Assembly (NCBI GenBank): GCA_965230795.1
Contig: OZ246020.1
Coordinates: forward strand, 2,170,001 to 2,234,000
Direction: 5' to 3'
DNA length: 64,000 nucleotides
Source: PZPK01 sp965230795
Lineage (GTDB): Bacteria > Pseudomonadota > Gammaproteobacteria > Pseudomonadales > Oleiphilaceae
The notes under the pieces were generated by a model. The model saw only the letters and a program-made list of their open reading frames with translations, did no database searches and was not told the DNA's origin. The translations under genes and the position numbers were made by a program. This document shows, one piece after another, positions 35,125 through 44,810 of this stretch; within the stretch, counting starts at the first letter, position 1, and every line of letters starts with the position of its first letter.

Positions 35125-37158
35125 TCAAATTCTGAATTTACTAATCAGCTCTCGCAGTGAATCTGTGCTCGCGCTTAGTTCATCACTGGCGCTCAACGCA
35201 GAATTGGCGTTAGTTTCCGTCGCCTGACCAAGATCGATTATTTGCAGAACGTTGCTTTCGATATTTTTGGCAACAGTACTTTGTTCTTCAGCCGCGCCGG
35301 CGATCTGGTGACTCATATCGACGATGGTGCGAACGCTGGCAACGATTTTTTCCAAGGCATCCGCCACTTTTTTGGATTGATCAACCGTAACCTGAGTAGT
35401 GGCATGGCTGCTGTGCATAGATTTAACTGCGCCGGATACACCTTTTTGCAGGCGCTCAATCATGCTTTCAATTTCTTCTGTGGATTTTTGTGTGCGCTGG
35501 GACAAAGTTCTGACCTCATCGGCCACTACCGCGAAACCTCGGCCCTGATCGCCGGCCCGGGCTGCCTCAATTGCAGCGTTAAGTGCCAGCAGGTTTGTCT
35601 GTTCGGCGATCGCTTTGATTTCAACGAGCACCTGGGTGATCTCCTCGCTATCCCGGCTGACGCGGTTAATGCTTTCCACCGAATCGCTGATCTCTCGTGC
35701 CAGGTTGTCGATGGCTTGCAGGGTCTCATCAACCACATCATGGCCCTGGTTGGCTTCGTAGTCGGCAATTTCTGCTGCGTCGGAGGTGTTCTGGGTGTTG
35801 CCGGCGACTTCATCGACCGTAGAAACCATCTGTTGCATGGCATCTGAAATCTGGTTGGTTTCATTCATTTGCCGGCGTACTGCATCGGCATTGGATTGAG
35901 CTGCCTGGTTGACGCTTTGGGCCTGAGTGGACACTGATTCCACGGTGCGGCTCACCACATGAATCAAATCATGCATTTTTTCTGTCATGGCATTGAACTC
36001 ATTGGTGAGCTCTCCCAGTTCGTCATTTGACTGTTTCTCCAGTCGAACGGTCAGATCGCCGGAGGACACTTTGCGAGCTGCGGTACTGAAAGAGGTGATA
36101 GAACGGCGCACAGACATGGAAAAGCCCGTATAAAGATAGGCAATGATGCCGAGAACCAGGAGTAGCACAATAAAAAGCGTGCGCCGGGCAGCGACTTCTT
36201 CGTCCAGTTTTTTACCCAGAATGCGGTCAATTTCACGAGTAATACTCTGGTTGAGGGTGAAGAATCGGTCGATGGTTGTTGTGGTGGCCGGTTCATACTG
36301 CTGCCAGGGTTTTTCGAGGCGAATTGGATTGATGATGTCTTCGTCGAGTGTTTGCTGGATCTCCCTTATTGCCGGGATGATCGCTCTGATCTGTTGTCCC
36401 AGCGCGGTTTTTATGGCCTGGCTTTTTTCCAGCGTGACCTGGAAAGCCGTTTGAAGCTGGTTATCGATTTTGGTGAGCCGGTCATAGATTTCATTGAGGC
36501 TGTCACTGAGCACATAGTCCAGCGTGCCTTCATTGAGGCCATAAATGCCCAGGCTGCGTGCGTACCCCAGCTCTTCGATCGCTGCGAGCAGATGTTTTTG
36601 ACTAAGCTCCCGCAATGCATGGACTTCATTCTGGCTGTCCTGGGACAGTCCAGACACCTGCAGTACGGTAATCATCAGAGAGTTGATTCGGTCGGTGAGT
36701 TCTTTGTAATAGCGGTATTGAGTGTAATAGTCCGACTCCTGGTTGTCGTTGGCGACCATGGACTTCCAGAAGCGCATGAGTTTTTCCGTTTGGTTCTTCA
36801 ATACCTGGGCAGCGTCTTCGTCTCTGGATACGCTTTCCGAAAATATTTTTAGCTGGCGGTCCAGTGCCGTACGCAGTCTCGCGGATCGATCGCCCAGCTC
36901 CGGAACCGTGCGTTGTTTTGATATGGCTCTGAAATCACGATACTGCTGTGCAAGTTGGGCAATTGAGAACATTTGCTTGTATAGAGAGAGGCCTTCAACT
37001 TCCTGTTCAATCTGTCGTATTGAGCTATTGAGCTGTGTCACCAGCAAGGAGGTCAGGCCAACGATAGGAAGCAACCAGAGCACGCTGATCAGGATAAATT
37101 TATAGTTGTATGTCAGGCGATTCATGAGTGCCATGGCCGGCATCATTATTTGTGCCAC
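35125..37158 (-). CDS. Methyl-accepting chemotaxis protein
   Basis: 677 residues. First membrane helix at about 22-42, then a long helical periplasmic sensor of about 290 residues, second membrane helix near 335-355, a HAMP domain (RKVSSGDLTVRLEKQSNDE) and the cytoplasmic signalling hairpin with the tip QTNLLALNAAIEAARAG. There is no C-terminal CheR pentapeptide. Ligand unknown; the sensor looks like a helical-bimodular or four-helix type. The start is uncertain: GTG at 37158 or the in-frame ATG at 37125 (MNRLTYNYK). Confidence 0.92.
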   Translation of the reverse strand: MAQIMMPAMALMNRLTYNYKFILISVLWLLPIVGLTSLLVTQLNSSIRQIEQEVEGLSLYKQMFSIAQLAQQYRDFRAISKQRTVPELGDRSARLRTALDRQLKIFSESVSRDEDAAQVLKNQTEKLMRFWKSMVANDNQESDYYTQYRYYKELTDRINSLMITVLQVSGLSQDSQNEVHALRELSQKHLLAAIEELGYARSLGIYGLNEGTLDYVLSDSLNEIYDRLTKIDNQLQTAFQVTLEKSQAIKTALGQQIRAIIPAIREIQQTLDEDIINPIRLEKPWQQYEPATTTTIDRFFTLNQSITREIDRILGKKLDEEVAARRTLFIVLLLVLGIIAYLYTGFSMSVRRSITSFSTAARKVSSGDLTVRLEKQSNDELGELTNEFNAMTEKMHDLIHVVSRTVESVSTQAQSVNQAAQSNADAVRRQMNETNQISDAMQQMVSTVDEVAGNTQNTSDAAEIADYEANQGHDVVDETLQAIDNLAREISDSVESINRVSRDSEEITQVLVEIKAIAEQTNLLALNAAIEAARAGDQGRGFAVVADEVRTLSQRTQKSTEEIESMIERLQKGVSGAVKSMHSSHATTQVTVDQSKKVADALEKIVASVRTIVDMSHQIAGAAEEQSTVAKNIESNVLQIIDLGQATETNANSALSASDELSASTDSLRELISKFRI

Positions 37159-37430
37159 GGAGACCCCCGTCTTCTAATGGTTGCATCGAATACTGGTTAT
37201 ACCCGGTATCGGACTGATTGGTTCAAAGTTTAGTGCTTCAATGGATCCGCGTCCGGCCTTCGCTGTTGCACAAAAGTTTTGGAAGGGGCTGCGGATGACT
37301 TTATCGTTCACTTGCATTGAAGCTGTCATTTGAGGTCGTTACGATGTTTTAATGTCGAGGCCTATTGAGGTCGTTCTCATCCCCATACGATAATCCTCGC
37401 TCGCTTCAGCGCTCTGCTATTATTTTGATT

Positions 37431-39032
37431 ATGGTTGAAATTACAAGCACAGATAGTGATCACTTACCCGGAGATGACACGGTGAACGAAACAGCAGACG
37501 AACATGACGCGCCCCCTCTAGTGAATCAGCGCCCGGATTCCGATCTATCCGAGGTCGCTCCTGAGCATTACGAGCGTTTGCCTTTTACCTTCGCCAAAAA
37601 GCAAGGTGTCGTGATCACCCGTGAAAATGGTCAATTCCAGATCCTCTACCGTCCAGGTATGAGTCCCCAGTCATTTGCAGAAGTTAATCGGTTAACGCGC
37701 GCACAGCTGCCGTTTCGCATGGTGGATGAAGCCGAATTTGAAACGGCATTGGGGCTCGCTTATCAGAATGATTCGGCAGAAGCCATGCAGATGGTTGAAG
37801 GTTTGGGGGACGATATGGATCTGGCGAGTCTTGCCAATTCTGTTCCAGAGACTGAAGACCTGCTTGAGCAGGAAGATGACGCTCCCATCATCAGGCTGAT
37901 TAACGCCATACTGACTGAAGCAGTAAAAACCAACGCCTCGGATGTACACATCGAAACCTTTGAAAAACAGCTGGTTGTGCGCTTTCGTATAGATGGTGTT
38001 CTGCGCGAGGTGGTCAAACCCAAGCGAGCGCTTGCACCCTTGTTAGTCTCGCGTATCAAGGTAATGGCCAAACTCGATATCGCCGAAAAACGTATTCCGC
38101 AGGATGGCCGCATTTCACTCAGGGTAGGGGGTAAGGAAGTCGATATTCGTGTTTCGACAATGCCTTCCGCCAATGGCGAACGCATTGTTTTGCGTCTTCT
38201 GGACAAAAATGCTGGCCGTCTGAGTTTGGATGGTCTCGGTATGAGTGAGCGTGATCTCAATGCGATCAAATCCATCATCGCCCGACCGCATGGAATCATG
38301 CTGGTGACCGGGCCTACCGGCTCTGGTAAAACGACGACACTGTACTCGGGTTTATCCCATATCAACGATCGCAGTCGCAACATTCTGACCGTCGAAGACC
38401 CCATAGAGTATAACTTGCCCGGAATTGGCCAGACTCAGGTCAATACCAAGGTGGATATGACCTTCGCACGCGGGTTGCGGGCAATTCTCCGTCAGGACCC
38501 GGACGTAGTAATGATCGGTGAGATTCGTGATCTGGAAACTGCAGAAATCGCGGTTCAGGCAAGTTTGACCGGTCACCTGGTGTTGTCCACCCTTCACACC
38601 AACAGTGCTGTTGGTTCGATTACCCGAATGATAGATATGGGGGTAGAGCCCTTTCTTATCAGCTCCAGTCTTGTCGGGATTATCGCTCAGCGATTGGTCA
38701 GGGTGCTTTGTCAGTCCTGCCGCGAACCCTTCACGCCCGATGCGACGGCCTGTGAGTTTTTGGGGCTGGATCCGGATAATCCACAAACCATCTATCGTGC
38801 AACAGGCTGTCCGGAGTGTAATCACCTGGGCTACAGAGGTCGTTTGGGTATTTATGAAGTCATTCAGATTGACGAGAAGATGCGCGAGTTGATACACAAC
38901 AACGCCGGTGAAATGGAGCTGGAGCAACAGGCTAGAAAATCTGGCCCCAGCATTCATGTTGATGGTGTAAACAAGGTGCTGGCCGGCTTGTCTACGTTGG
39001 AAGAAGTATTGCGGGTAACGCATAGAGACTGA
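37431..39032 (+). CDS. gspE: Type II secretion ATPase GspE
   Basis: 533 residues from the ATG at 37431. A GTG at 37482 has a better-placed GGAG ribosome site and could be the true start. Walker A GPTGSGKTTTLYSG is at about 294-307, the Asp box/Walker B region reads LRQDPDVVMIGEIRD, and the His box is LVLSTLHTNSAVGS. The zinc-binding tetracysteine CQSC...CPEC lies near the C-terminus. It powers pseudopilus assembly. First gene of the gspE-M block, separated from gspF by 2 bases. Confidence 0.96.
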   Translation: MVEITSTDSDHLPGDDTVNETADEHDAPPLVNQRPDSDLSEVAPEHYERLPFTFAKKQGVVITRENGQFQILYRPGMSPQSFAEVNRLTRAQLPFRMVDEAEFETALGLAYQNDSAEAMQMVEGLGDDMDLASLANSVPETEDLLEQEDDAPIIRLINAILTEAVKTNASDVHIETFEKQLVVRFRIDGVLREVVKPKRALAPLLVSRIKVMAKLDIAEKRIPQDGRISLRVGGKEVDIRVSTMPSANGERIVLRLLDKNAGRLSLDGLGMSERDLNAIKSIIARPHGIMLVTGPTGSGKTTTLYSGLSHINDRSRNILTVEDPIEYNLPGIGQTQVNTKVDMTFARGLRAILRQDPDVVMIGEIRDLETAEIAVQASLTGHLVLSTLHTNSAVGSITRMIDMGVEPFLISSSLVGIIAQRLVRVLCQSCREPFTPDATACEFLGLDPDNPQTIYRATGCPECNHLGYRGRLGIYEVIQIDEKMRELIHNNAGEMELEQQARKSGPSIHVDGVNKVLAGLSTLEEVLRVTHRD

Positions 39033-39034
39033 TC

Positions 39035-40246
39035 ATGGCCGCATTTGAATATAAGGCCCTTGATGATAAAGGGCGTCAGAAAAAGGGAGTATTGGAAGCC
39101 GACAGTGCTCGACAGGTCCGTCAGCAATTGCGTGACAAAGGTTGGGCGCCGCTGGCCGTTGAAGCAACCATAGAGAAAAAGAACAATGCCGGTTTTTTTA
39201 CCCGCAGTCGCGGTATCAGCGTAAAAGACCTGGCGTTGTTGACCCGACAGATCGCCACGCTGATTCAATCAGGCATTCCGGTAGAAGAAACCCTGAGCGC
39301 TGTAGCCAGCCAGAGCGAAAAGCCGGCAATTCGAAGTATGATGCTGGCCATCCGTTCCAAGGTGCTGGAGGGGCATACCCTGGCGGACAGCCTCGCCGAA
39401 TTTCCAGTCGCATTTCCAAAACTGTATCGTTCAACGGTTGCCGCAGGTGAACATGCAGGCCACCTGGACCTGGTGTTGAATCGACTTGCCGACTATACCG
39501 AAGCTCGCCAGCAGGCCCGACAGAAGATTCAGTTGGCCGCGATCTATCCGGTCATACTCAGTGTGGTGGCTATCGCAATAGTGGTATTCCTTCTGACTTA
39601 CGTTGTGCCCGACATAATTGAAGTGTTTATCAATAATGGTCAGGAATTACCTCCGCTCACACAAGGCTTGCTTGCCGTCAGCGGGTTTCTCGGAGACTGG
39701 GGGCCTGCGCTGGCGATCGTATTGGTGGCTCTTTTCGCTTTGTTCAAGTTTTTGTTGCGTAAGGATGGATTCCGTTTCGCTTATCATAAGCGGCTGCTGC
39801 ATATGCCTTTTATTAAAAAACTGTCGCGCGGCACCAATACCTCACAATTTGCCAGTACCCTGAGTATTTTGAACAGCAGTGGCGTACCCTTGGTTGAGGC
39901 CATGAAGATTTCTTCTGAAGTCCTGACCAATGACTGTCTTAAAGCGTCATTGTCCGATTCGGCACAGCTCGTCAGTGAAGGTGCCAGTTTGTACAAATCC
40001 CTGGAGCAAACCGGTTACTTTCCGCCAATGATGATACATATGATCGCCAGTGGCGAATCCAGTGGTGAGCTGGATCAGATGCTTGAGCGCACAGCCGCGC
40101 ACCAGGAAAGTGATCTGCAAGGCCTGATTGAGACGATAGTCGGTTTATTCGAACCCCTGATGTTGTTGTTTATGGGATTTGTTGTGTTGATTATCGTGTT
40201 GGCCATCATGCTGCCGATCCTAAATATGAGCAATCTGGTTGGTTGA
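39035..40246 (+). CDS. gspF: Type II secretion inner-membrane protein GspF
   Basis: 403 residues, the normal length. It starts MAAFEYKALDDKGRQKKGVLE, characteristic of GspF/PilC. Two T2SSF repeats are present, each beginning with a cytoplasmic helical domain (LALLTRQIATLIQSGIPVEE; TSQFASTLSILNSSGVPLVE) and ending in membrane helices; three membrane helices in all. It forms the platform on which GspE acts. Confidence 0.96.
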   Translation: MAAFEYKALDDKGRQKKGVLEADSARQVRQQLRDKGWAPLAVEATIEKKNNAGFFTRSRGISVKDLALLTRQIATLIQSGIPVEETLSAVASQSEKPAIRSMMLAIRSKVLEGHTLADSLAEFPVAFPKLYRSTVAAGEHAGHLDLVLNRLADYTEARQQARQKIQLAAIYPVILSVVAIAIVVFLLTYVVPDIIEVFINNGQELPPLTQGLLAVSGFLGDWGPALAIVLVALFALFKFLLRKDGFRFAYHKRLLHMPFIKKLSRGTNTSQFASTLSILNSSGVPLVEAMKISSEVLTNDCLKASLSDSAQLVSEGASLYKSLEQTGYFPPMMIHMIASGESSGELDQMLERTAAHQESDLQGLIETIVGLFEPLMLLFMGFVVLIIVLAIMLPILNMSNLVG

Positions 40247-40302
40247 AACGCTGGCATCACTGCCGAAAAGATCAAAAATTTAATTCCACTCAAGGAGTCC
40301 AC

Positions 40303-40740
40303 ATGAAACGTTTAACTACCCGTCAAAGCGGTTTTACTCTGATAGAAATCATGGTTGTCATGGTGATTTTGGGGCTGCTGGTTGCGGTGGTCGCGCCCAA
40401 TATTCTTGGTCGAGGTGAAGAAGCCCGAATAGGTGTTGCTAAAACACAGTTACGCAACATCGCGAACTCGCTGGATTTGTACAAGCTGGACAACTTCAAC
40501 TATCCGAGTACTGAGCAGGGACTCGACGCACTGGTTAACGAACCTTCCGGTTCCCCGGAAGCCAAAAACTGGAATAAGGACGGTTACCTGCCAAGTTTAC
40601 CGGTAGACCCTTGGGGGAATGAGTACCAGTACATCAGTCCCGGATCAGAAGGCCCCTATGATCTGTACTCTTTTGGTCCCGACGGTAAAGAGGGTGGCAG
40701 TGAGGAAGGCGAAGATATCAGCATTCATGATTTAAATTAA
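40303..40740 (+). CDS. gspG: Major pseudopilin GspG
   Basis: 145 residues from the ATG at 40303, which has AAGGAG seven bases upstream; the longer in-frame reading back into gspF is not needed. Prepilin peptidase site SGFTLIEIMVVMVILG with cleavage after Gly. The body has the GspG pattern, including LDNFNYPSTEQGLDALV, LPVDPWGNEYQYISPG and an acidic C-terminus ending near the calcium-binding loop. Major subunit of the pseudopilus. Confidence 0.97.
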   Translation: MKRLTTRQSGFTLIEIMVVMVILGLLVAVVAPNILGRGEEARIGVAKTQLRNIANSLDLYKLDNFNYPSTEQGLDALVNEPSGSPEAKNWNKDGYLPSLPVDPWGNEYQYISPGSEGPYDLYSFGPDGKEGGSEEGEDISIHDLN

Positions 40741-40746
40741 CCGGCT

Positions 40747-41328
40747 ATGGACGCAAAGCGACTTAACGCGCGCGTCTCACGCGATCGACTGCGCAATCAA
40801 TCCGGATTCACCCTGATAGAGCTGTTGGTCGTTCTGGTGTTGCTGGGTCTGGTCGCCGGTATCGGGGTGACCACTCTCGGGGGCAGTAATCTAGGCCGTG
40901 AACTCGAAAATGAAGTGAATCGTTTTCATGCCGTGTTGCGGATGGCGGCAGAGGAAGCGATATACAGCAATACCGAAATTGGTGTGCTGGTGGACAATGA
41001 CGGATACGAATTTCTGACTTATGACGAAGAAGAGCGTATCTGGCAGGGCGCTGACAATCACGCCTTGAGGACGCATAGTTTTCCCGAATGGTTAAGCGTT
41101 GATATTCAGCGAGAGGGAAGCGAAAAGCGCCTGTTTGGCGAGTCTTCCGATGAAAATCCAAGCGAAAACACTAAACGTCCGCAATTTATGTTGCTGTCCA
41201 GTGGTGAGGTAACCGGGTTCGTCATCGGCATGCAGGTAGAGAGGGATAGCGATAGTCGCCTGGAGATTAAATCCAACGAGCAGGGTGAGATTATCCTGCC
41301 GCATGTGGAAGAGCGGGAAGATGACTAA
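40747..41328 (+). CDS. gspH: Minor pseudopilin GspH
   Basis: 193 residues. Prepilin motif QSGFTLIELLVVLVLLG follows a basic leader of about 19 residues. The soluble part (FHAVLRMAAEEAIYSNTEIGV) fits the GspH/FimT fold. It starts 6 bases after gspG and its end overlaps the start of gspI. Confidence 0.93.
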   Translation: MDAKRLNARVSRDRLRNQSGFTLIELLVVLVLLGLVAGIGVTTLGGSNLGRELENEVNRFHAVLRMAAEEAIYSNTEIGVLVDNDGYEFLTYDEEERIWQGADNHALRTHSFPEWLSVDIQREGSEKRLFGESSDENPSENTKRPQFMLLSSGEVTGFVIGMQVERDSDSRLEIKSNEQGEIILPHVEEREDD

Positions 41329-41737
41329 GGACTCATCCCGCAAGCTCCTGCCTACAAGATGCAAGCGAACTGCACGAGGCTTTACGCTGCTTGAGGTGCT
41401 GATGGCACTGGTGTTTTTTGCCCTGATAGGTATGGTCCTGCAGCAAGTCACCGCCGCAACCGTTGGTCATATGCATGCCATCCAGATGAAGACCTTTGGT
41501 GCCTGGATAGCAGAAAACAAGCTTAACGAGTTACGCCTGGGTAAATCCTTGCCCAAACCCCGTCAATATAAAGAAGAGGTCGAGTTCGCCAATACGGATT
41601 GGGAGCTGGTGACGCAGGTTATCACTACAAACAATCCGGACATTCATCGGGTCGAAGTGGAGGTCCTCTACCGTCAAGCCGATGGGAATGGCAAAACCAA
41701 AGCCTATTTTATGACCGGATTTGTGGGGCGTTATTAA
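41321..41737 (+). CDS. gspI: Minor pseudopilin GspI
   Basis: 138 residues from the ATG at 41321, which overlaps the gspH stop (ATGACTAA). Prepilin motif RGFTLLEVLMALVFFALIG, then the GspI hallmark AWIAENKLNELRLG. With GspJ and GspK it forms the pseudopilus tip. The TAA overlaps the ATG of gspJ (TAATG). Confidence 0.94.
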   Translation: MTKDSSRKLLPTRCKRTARGFTLLEVLMALVFFALIGMVLQQVTAATVGHMHAIQMKTFGAWIAENKLNELRLGKSLPKPRQYKEEVEFANTDWELVTQVITTNNPDIHRVEVEVLYRQADGNGKTKAYFMTGFVGRY

Positions 41738-42426
41738 TGCGTCTGGATTCACCGCGCTCACACCAACTTGGTTTCACTCTGCTGGAAGTGTTGTTGGCTA
41801 TTATGATTACGGCGCTGATCGGGCTTGGTTCCTGGCAGCTTTTAAACAGTGCTATCCGCACCGATGAGCTAACCAATGCCCGGCAACAAAAGCTGGCCGC
41901 TTTGCAGCGCACCATGTTGATCTTGGAGCGGGATTTTCAACAGACCATCGCTCGCTCCATTAGGGATGGTTATGGGGATCCCCGGCCTGCAATCATGACG
42001 CGAGATGAGTTTTACGAAATTGAGTTTAGTCGTCTCGGGTGGCGGAATCCGCTAGGTGACAAACGATCCAATATTCAGCGTGTGGCTTATGAGCTGGATC
42101 AAAACGAATTGATACGACACTACTGGAATGTGCTCGATCGTGCTCAGGACAGTGAAAGTGTGCATCGCACCTTGCTAAAGGATGTCGAAAAGTTTTCGCT
42201 TCGTTTCATGAATAACAGTGGCGGTTGGTCGGACGAATGGCCTCCTGAGGGTGACGAGGCCAAAGTCGATCCACTGGAAAAGTACAATCAGCTTCCCAAA
42301 GCGATTGAATTACTGGTGACGACCGCAGCTTTTGGCGAGATTCGCCGGTTATTTGAACTACCGCAATATATGCCGCAGGCAGCATTTCCTGAAAAAAAGA
42401 ATGATGAGACTGGTGATGAAGGCTGA
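41737..42426 (+). CDS. gspJ: Minor pseudopilin GspJ
   Basis: 229 residues from the ATG at 41737, which shares a base with the gspI stop. Prepilin motif LGFTLLEVLLAIMITALIG; then the family segment RTMLILERDFQQTIARSIRD and a central region with FSLRFMNNSGGWSDEWPP. Part of the tip complex. The end overlaps the beginning of gspK. Confidence 0.94.
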   Translation: MRLDSPRSHQLGFTLLEVLLAIMITALIGLGSWQLLNSAIRTDELTNARQQKLAALQRTMLILERDFQQTIARSIRDGYGDPRPAIMTRDEFYEIEFSRLGWRNPLGDKRSNIQRVAYELDQNELIRHYWNVLDRAQDSESVHRTLLKDVEKFSLRFMNNSGGWSDEWPPEGDEAKVDPLEKYNQLPKAIELLVTTAAFGEIRRLFELPQYMPQAAFPEKKNDETGDEG

Positions 42427-43432
42427 TTCCCGCACAGCTCTTATTAAAGATTGTAAACCACCGAGATCGGGTCAGCAGGGCGTCGCCCTGATGATTGTTA
42501 TTCTTGTGTTTGCTCTGGTCTCCATCCTGTCGGTCGGCATGTACAACCGCCAAAGCCTGTTTGTGCAAACCTCGGGAAATGTGCTGGCGCAAAAGCAGGC
42601 GTACGAATACGCGATTGCCTCAGAAATATATGGCCGTCGGCTGCTCAAAGCGGATTGGGATGAAGACAAGGAAGAAAGCAAGTTTGTGGATGATCTTGAG
42701 CAGGTCCAGAATTCCATTGTCATTCCTGTTGAGGACGCTCTGTTAGAAGCCCAGTTCAATGACGTACAGGGTAAAATCAATCTGAATGATCTTGCCAAGC
42801 TGGATGGTTCTCCTAACGAGCTTATGCACAAGCGATTGGAGCGATTGTTGAATCGCTTGGCTTTGGAAACGATCAAACTGGAAATGATTCAGGACTGGAT
42901 TGACAGCAATCAGGACCCTTATGAGTTCGAAGGGGCCGAAGATGGCGAGTATCTGGGGCTCGATGTTCCCATGCGTACATCGGGGCAGCCTTTTCAGCAT
43001 ATCTCGGAGTTATTGCTGTTAAAAGGGGTGACTCGCGAGGATTATGAAGCGCTTTTGCCCTTTGTTACAGCACTGCCGCAGGGGCAGGCCCCCATTAATA
43101 TTAATACCGCGCCCGCGGAAGTCTTGCAGACGCTGTTTGAAGGCATGAATGATCAGCTGGCGGAAGAGCTGGCGTCTGCTCGCGAAGATGAGCCCTGGGA
43201 AGATCTGAATGCCTTTAAGAACGAGGCAGTGATTGGGGGACTCAAGCTCGATGACCATTATCTCTCGGTCAATTCTGTTTTTTTTGAAATCGCAACGCGG
43301 ATTACGCTTTCTGATCGAGTGGTGCGTTTGGTATCTTTGATCTATCGTAATCAGGAAGACGGCGAAATGATTGTGCTGTCCCGGGATCAGGGCCAGAAAT
43401 ATTTAATTACCAAAGAAAAGATCGCGCTATAA
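42416..43432 (+). CDS. gspK: Minor pseudopilin GspK
   Basis: 338 residues from the ATG at 42416, which overlaps the end of gspJ; in-frame ATGs at 42401 and 42404 are alternatives. The N-terminus QQGVALMIVILVFALVS is the GspK form of the prepilin motif, lacking the Glu at position 5. Two SAM-like parts follow, with VQGKINLNDLAKLDG and PININTAPAEVLQTLFEGM. GspK caps the pseudopilus. Confidence 0.94.
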   Translation: MKADSRTALIKDCKPPRSGQQGVALMIVILVFALVSILSVGMYNRQSLFVQTSGNVLAQKQAYEYAIASEIYGRRLLKADWDEDKEESKFVDDLEQVQNSIVIPVEDALLEAQFNDVQGKINLNDLAKLDGSPNELMHKRLERLLNRLALETIKLEMIQDWIDSNQDPYEFEGAEDGEYLGLDVPMRTSGQPFQHISELLLLKGVTREDYEALLPFVTALPQGQAPININTAPAEVLQTLFEGMNDQLAEELASAREDEPWEDLNAFKNEAVIGGLKLDDHYLSVNSVFFEIATRITLSDRVVRLVSLIYRNQEDGEMIVLSRDQGQKYLITKEKIAL

Positions 43433-43496
43433 TTTATTGATATTGTTTCGCTTTTACGTCGTATCCGCGTATACATTGAGCTAACAGAGCAAATCT

Positions 43497-44801
43497 ATGC
43501 CGAACAAACTGTTTGTCCGTCCCGTTTCTTCCCTGAACAGTACCGTACTGCTGTTCGACTGGGTGCTGTTCGATATCAGTCGGGAAAAAGTTGGTGAAGG
43601 AAGCAGCGCTGAGTTTGATTCCATTGAGCAAACCCTGATGCAGAACGGCGTAGAACACGTTGATCTCTATGGTATCTGGCCTGCCAGCGCAGCCGTTGCG
43701 ACGCATGTCTCCCTCCCTGGAAATCAAACGCGTTATATCCAGCAGGCCTTGCCTTTTGCGGTAGAGGACCAGTTGGCTCAGGATGTTGACCAGTTACATC
43801 TTGCTTTGGGCAATAAAGCAAAAGCGGGTGCTTTTCCGGTAATTGGGATTGATAGGGAGCTATTTGAGCCATTCTATGAGTTGCTGAGCCTGCCTACCCA
43901 TGGTTTCCACCTGAAGGGTATTTTTCTTGATGCGGAGTGCTTGCCGCTTGACGACGTGGATATGTCGATAGGGCTATTTGGAACAAACGCTCTGGTGAAC
44001 AGTCGCTCTAATCTCGCGATCACGGTGTTGAAAGGTAATCTGAATGCCTACTTGGATGCCGTATTTCTTGGAACACCAGAAGAGCATGAAGAGGGCCAGG
44101 ATTTCGCTATCCGATTGTACCTCCCCGAAGAAGACGCCGATGATCTGAAAATTCTTTGTGCCGAACTTGAGCAGTATCCCCATGTGACGATAATGCAGGA
44201 GCCTCTGGGTATTGGGCTTTTAGAGCTGGTTTGCGAAGGTTATTTTCATGACCCCACTCGAGTCGTCAATTTATGCCAGGGAGACTATAAGCCTGCTTCC
44301 TCAAAAGATAATGCCTGGTATAAATGGCGTTATGTTGCCGGTATTGCCGTGCTGGGTTTTCTGATACAGCTTGGCGTGTTTATCGGTAAAGGGATCATGT
44401 ATGAGCAGCAAGCTGATGAGGTGGGAGCCCAGGCGATTCAGTATTACAAGCAGGCGGTTCCCAATGCGCGTAATCTCTCTGTTGAGAAATTGCCTCGGAT
44501 TATCAAGGGTAAGCTTAACCAGGCGAAACAAAGTGGCGGAGCAGATCTGGGTTTTCTGACCTTGCTTGGTGAGGCAGGCTATCAGTTTCAGCGCGCTCCC
44601 AACAAGCAGGGTCTGGCGTTCCGTAGCCTGCAATACAATGCTCAACGGGGAGAATTGACGATGGAAATGCAGGCTCAGAATTTCGATCAGCTGGATCGCT
44701 TGAAGCAGGCCATTGTTGAATCCGGCTATTCAGCGAAAATTAGTTCTGCTGTACAGGAAGACAATTTCTTTCGCGGGCGTATTAGCGTCAGCGGCTCATA
44801 A
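43497..44801 (+). CDS. gspL: Type II secretion protein GspL
   Basis: 434 residues. The N-terminal two thirds form the cytoplasmic actin-like domain that binds GspE; a single membrane helix lies at about 278-298 (YVAGIAVLGFLIQLGVFIG), and the periplasmic ferredoxin-like domain ends the protein (LQYNAQRGELTMEMQAQNF). gspM follows after 9 bases. Confidence 0.92.
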   Translation: MPNKLFVRPVSSLNSTVLLFDWVLFDISREKVGEGSSAEFDSIEQTLMQNGVEHVDLYGIWPASAAVATHVSLPGNQTRYIQQALPFAVEDQLAQDVDQLHLALGNKAKAGAFPVIGIDRELFEPFYELLSLPTHGFHLKGIFLDAECLPLDDVDMSIGLFGTNALVNSRSNLAITVLKGNLNAYLDAVFLGTPEEHEEGQDFAIRLYLPEEDADDLKILCAELEQYPHVTIMQEPLGIGLLELVCEGYFHDPTRVVNLCQGDYKPASSKDNAWYKWRYVAGIAVLGFLIQLGVFIGKGIMYEQQADEVGAQAIQYYKQAVPNARNLSVEKLPRIIKGKLNQAKQSGGADLGFLTLLGEAGYQFQRAPNKQGLAFRSLQYNAQRGELTMEMQAQNFDQLDRLKQAIVESGYSAKISSAVQEDNFFRGRISVSGS

Positions 44802-44810
44802 GGATTACCA

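Noticed and set aside
37365..37430. Longer start for gspE
   Set aside because: It adds 22 residues without a ribosome site or family similarity.
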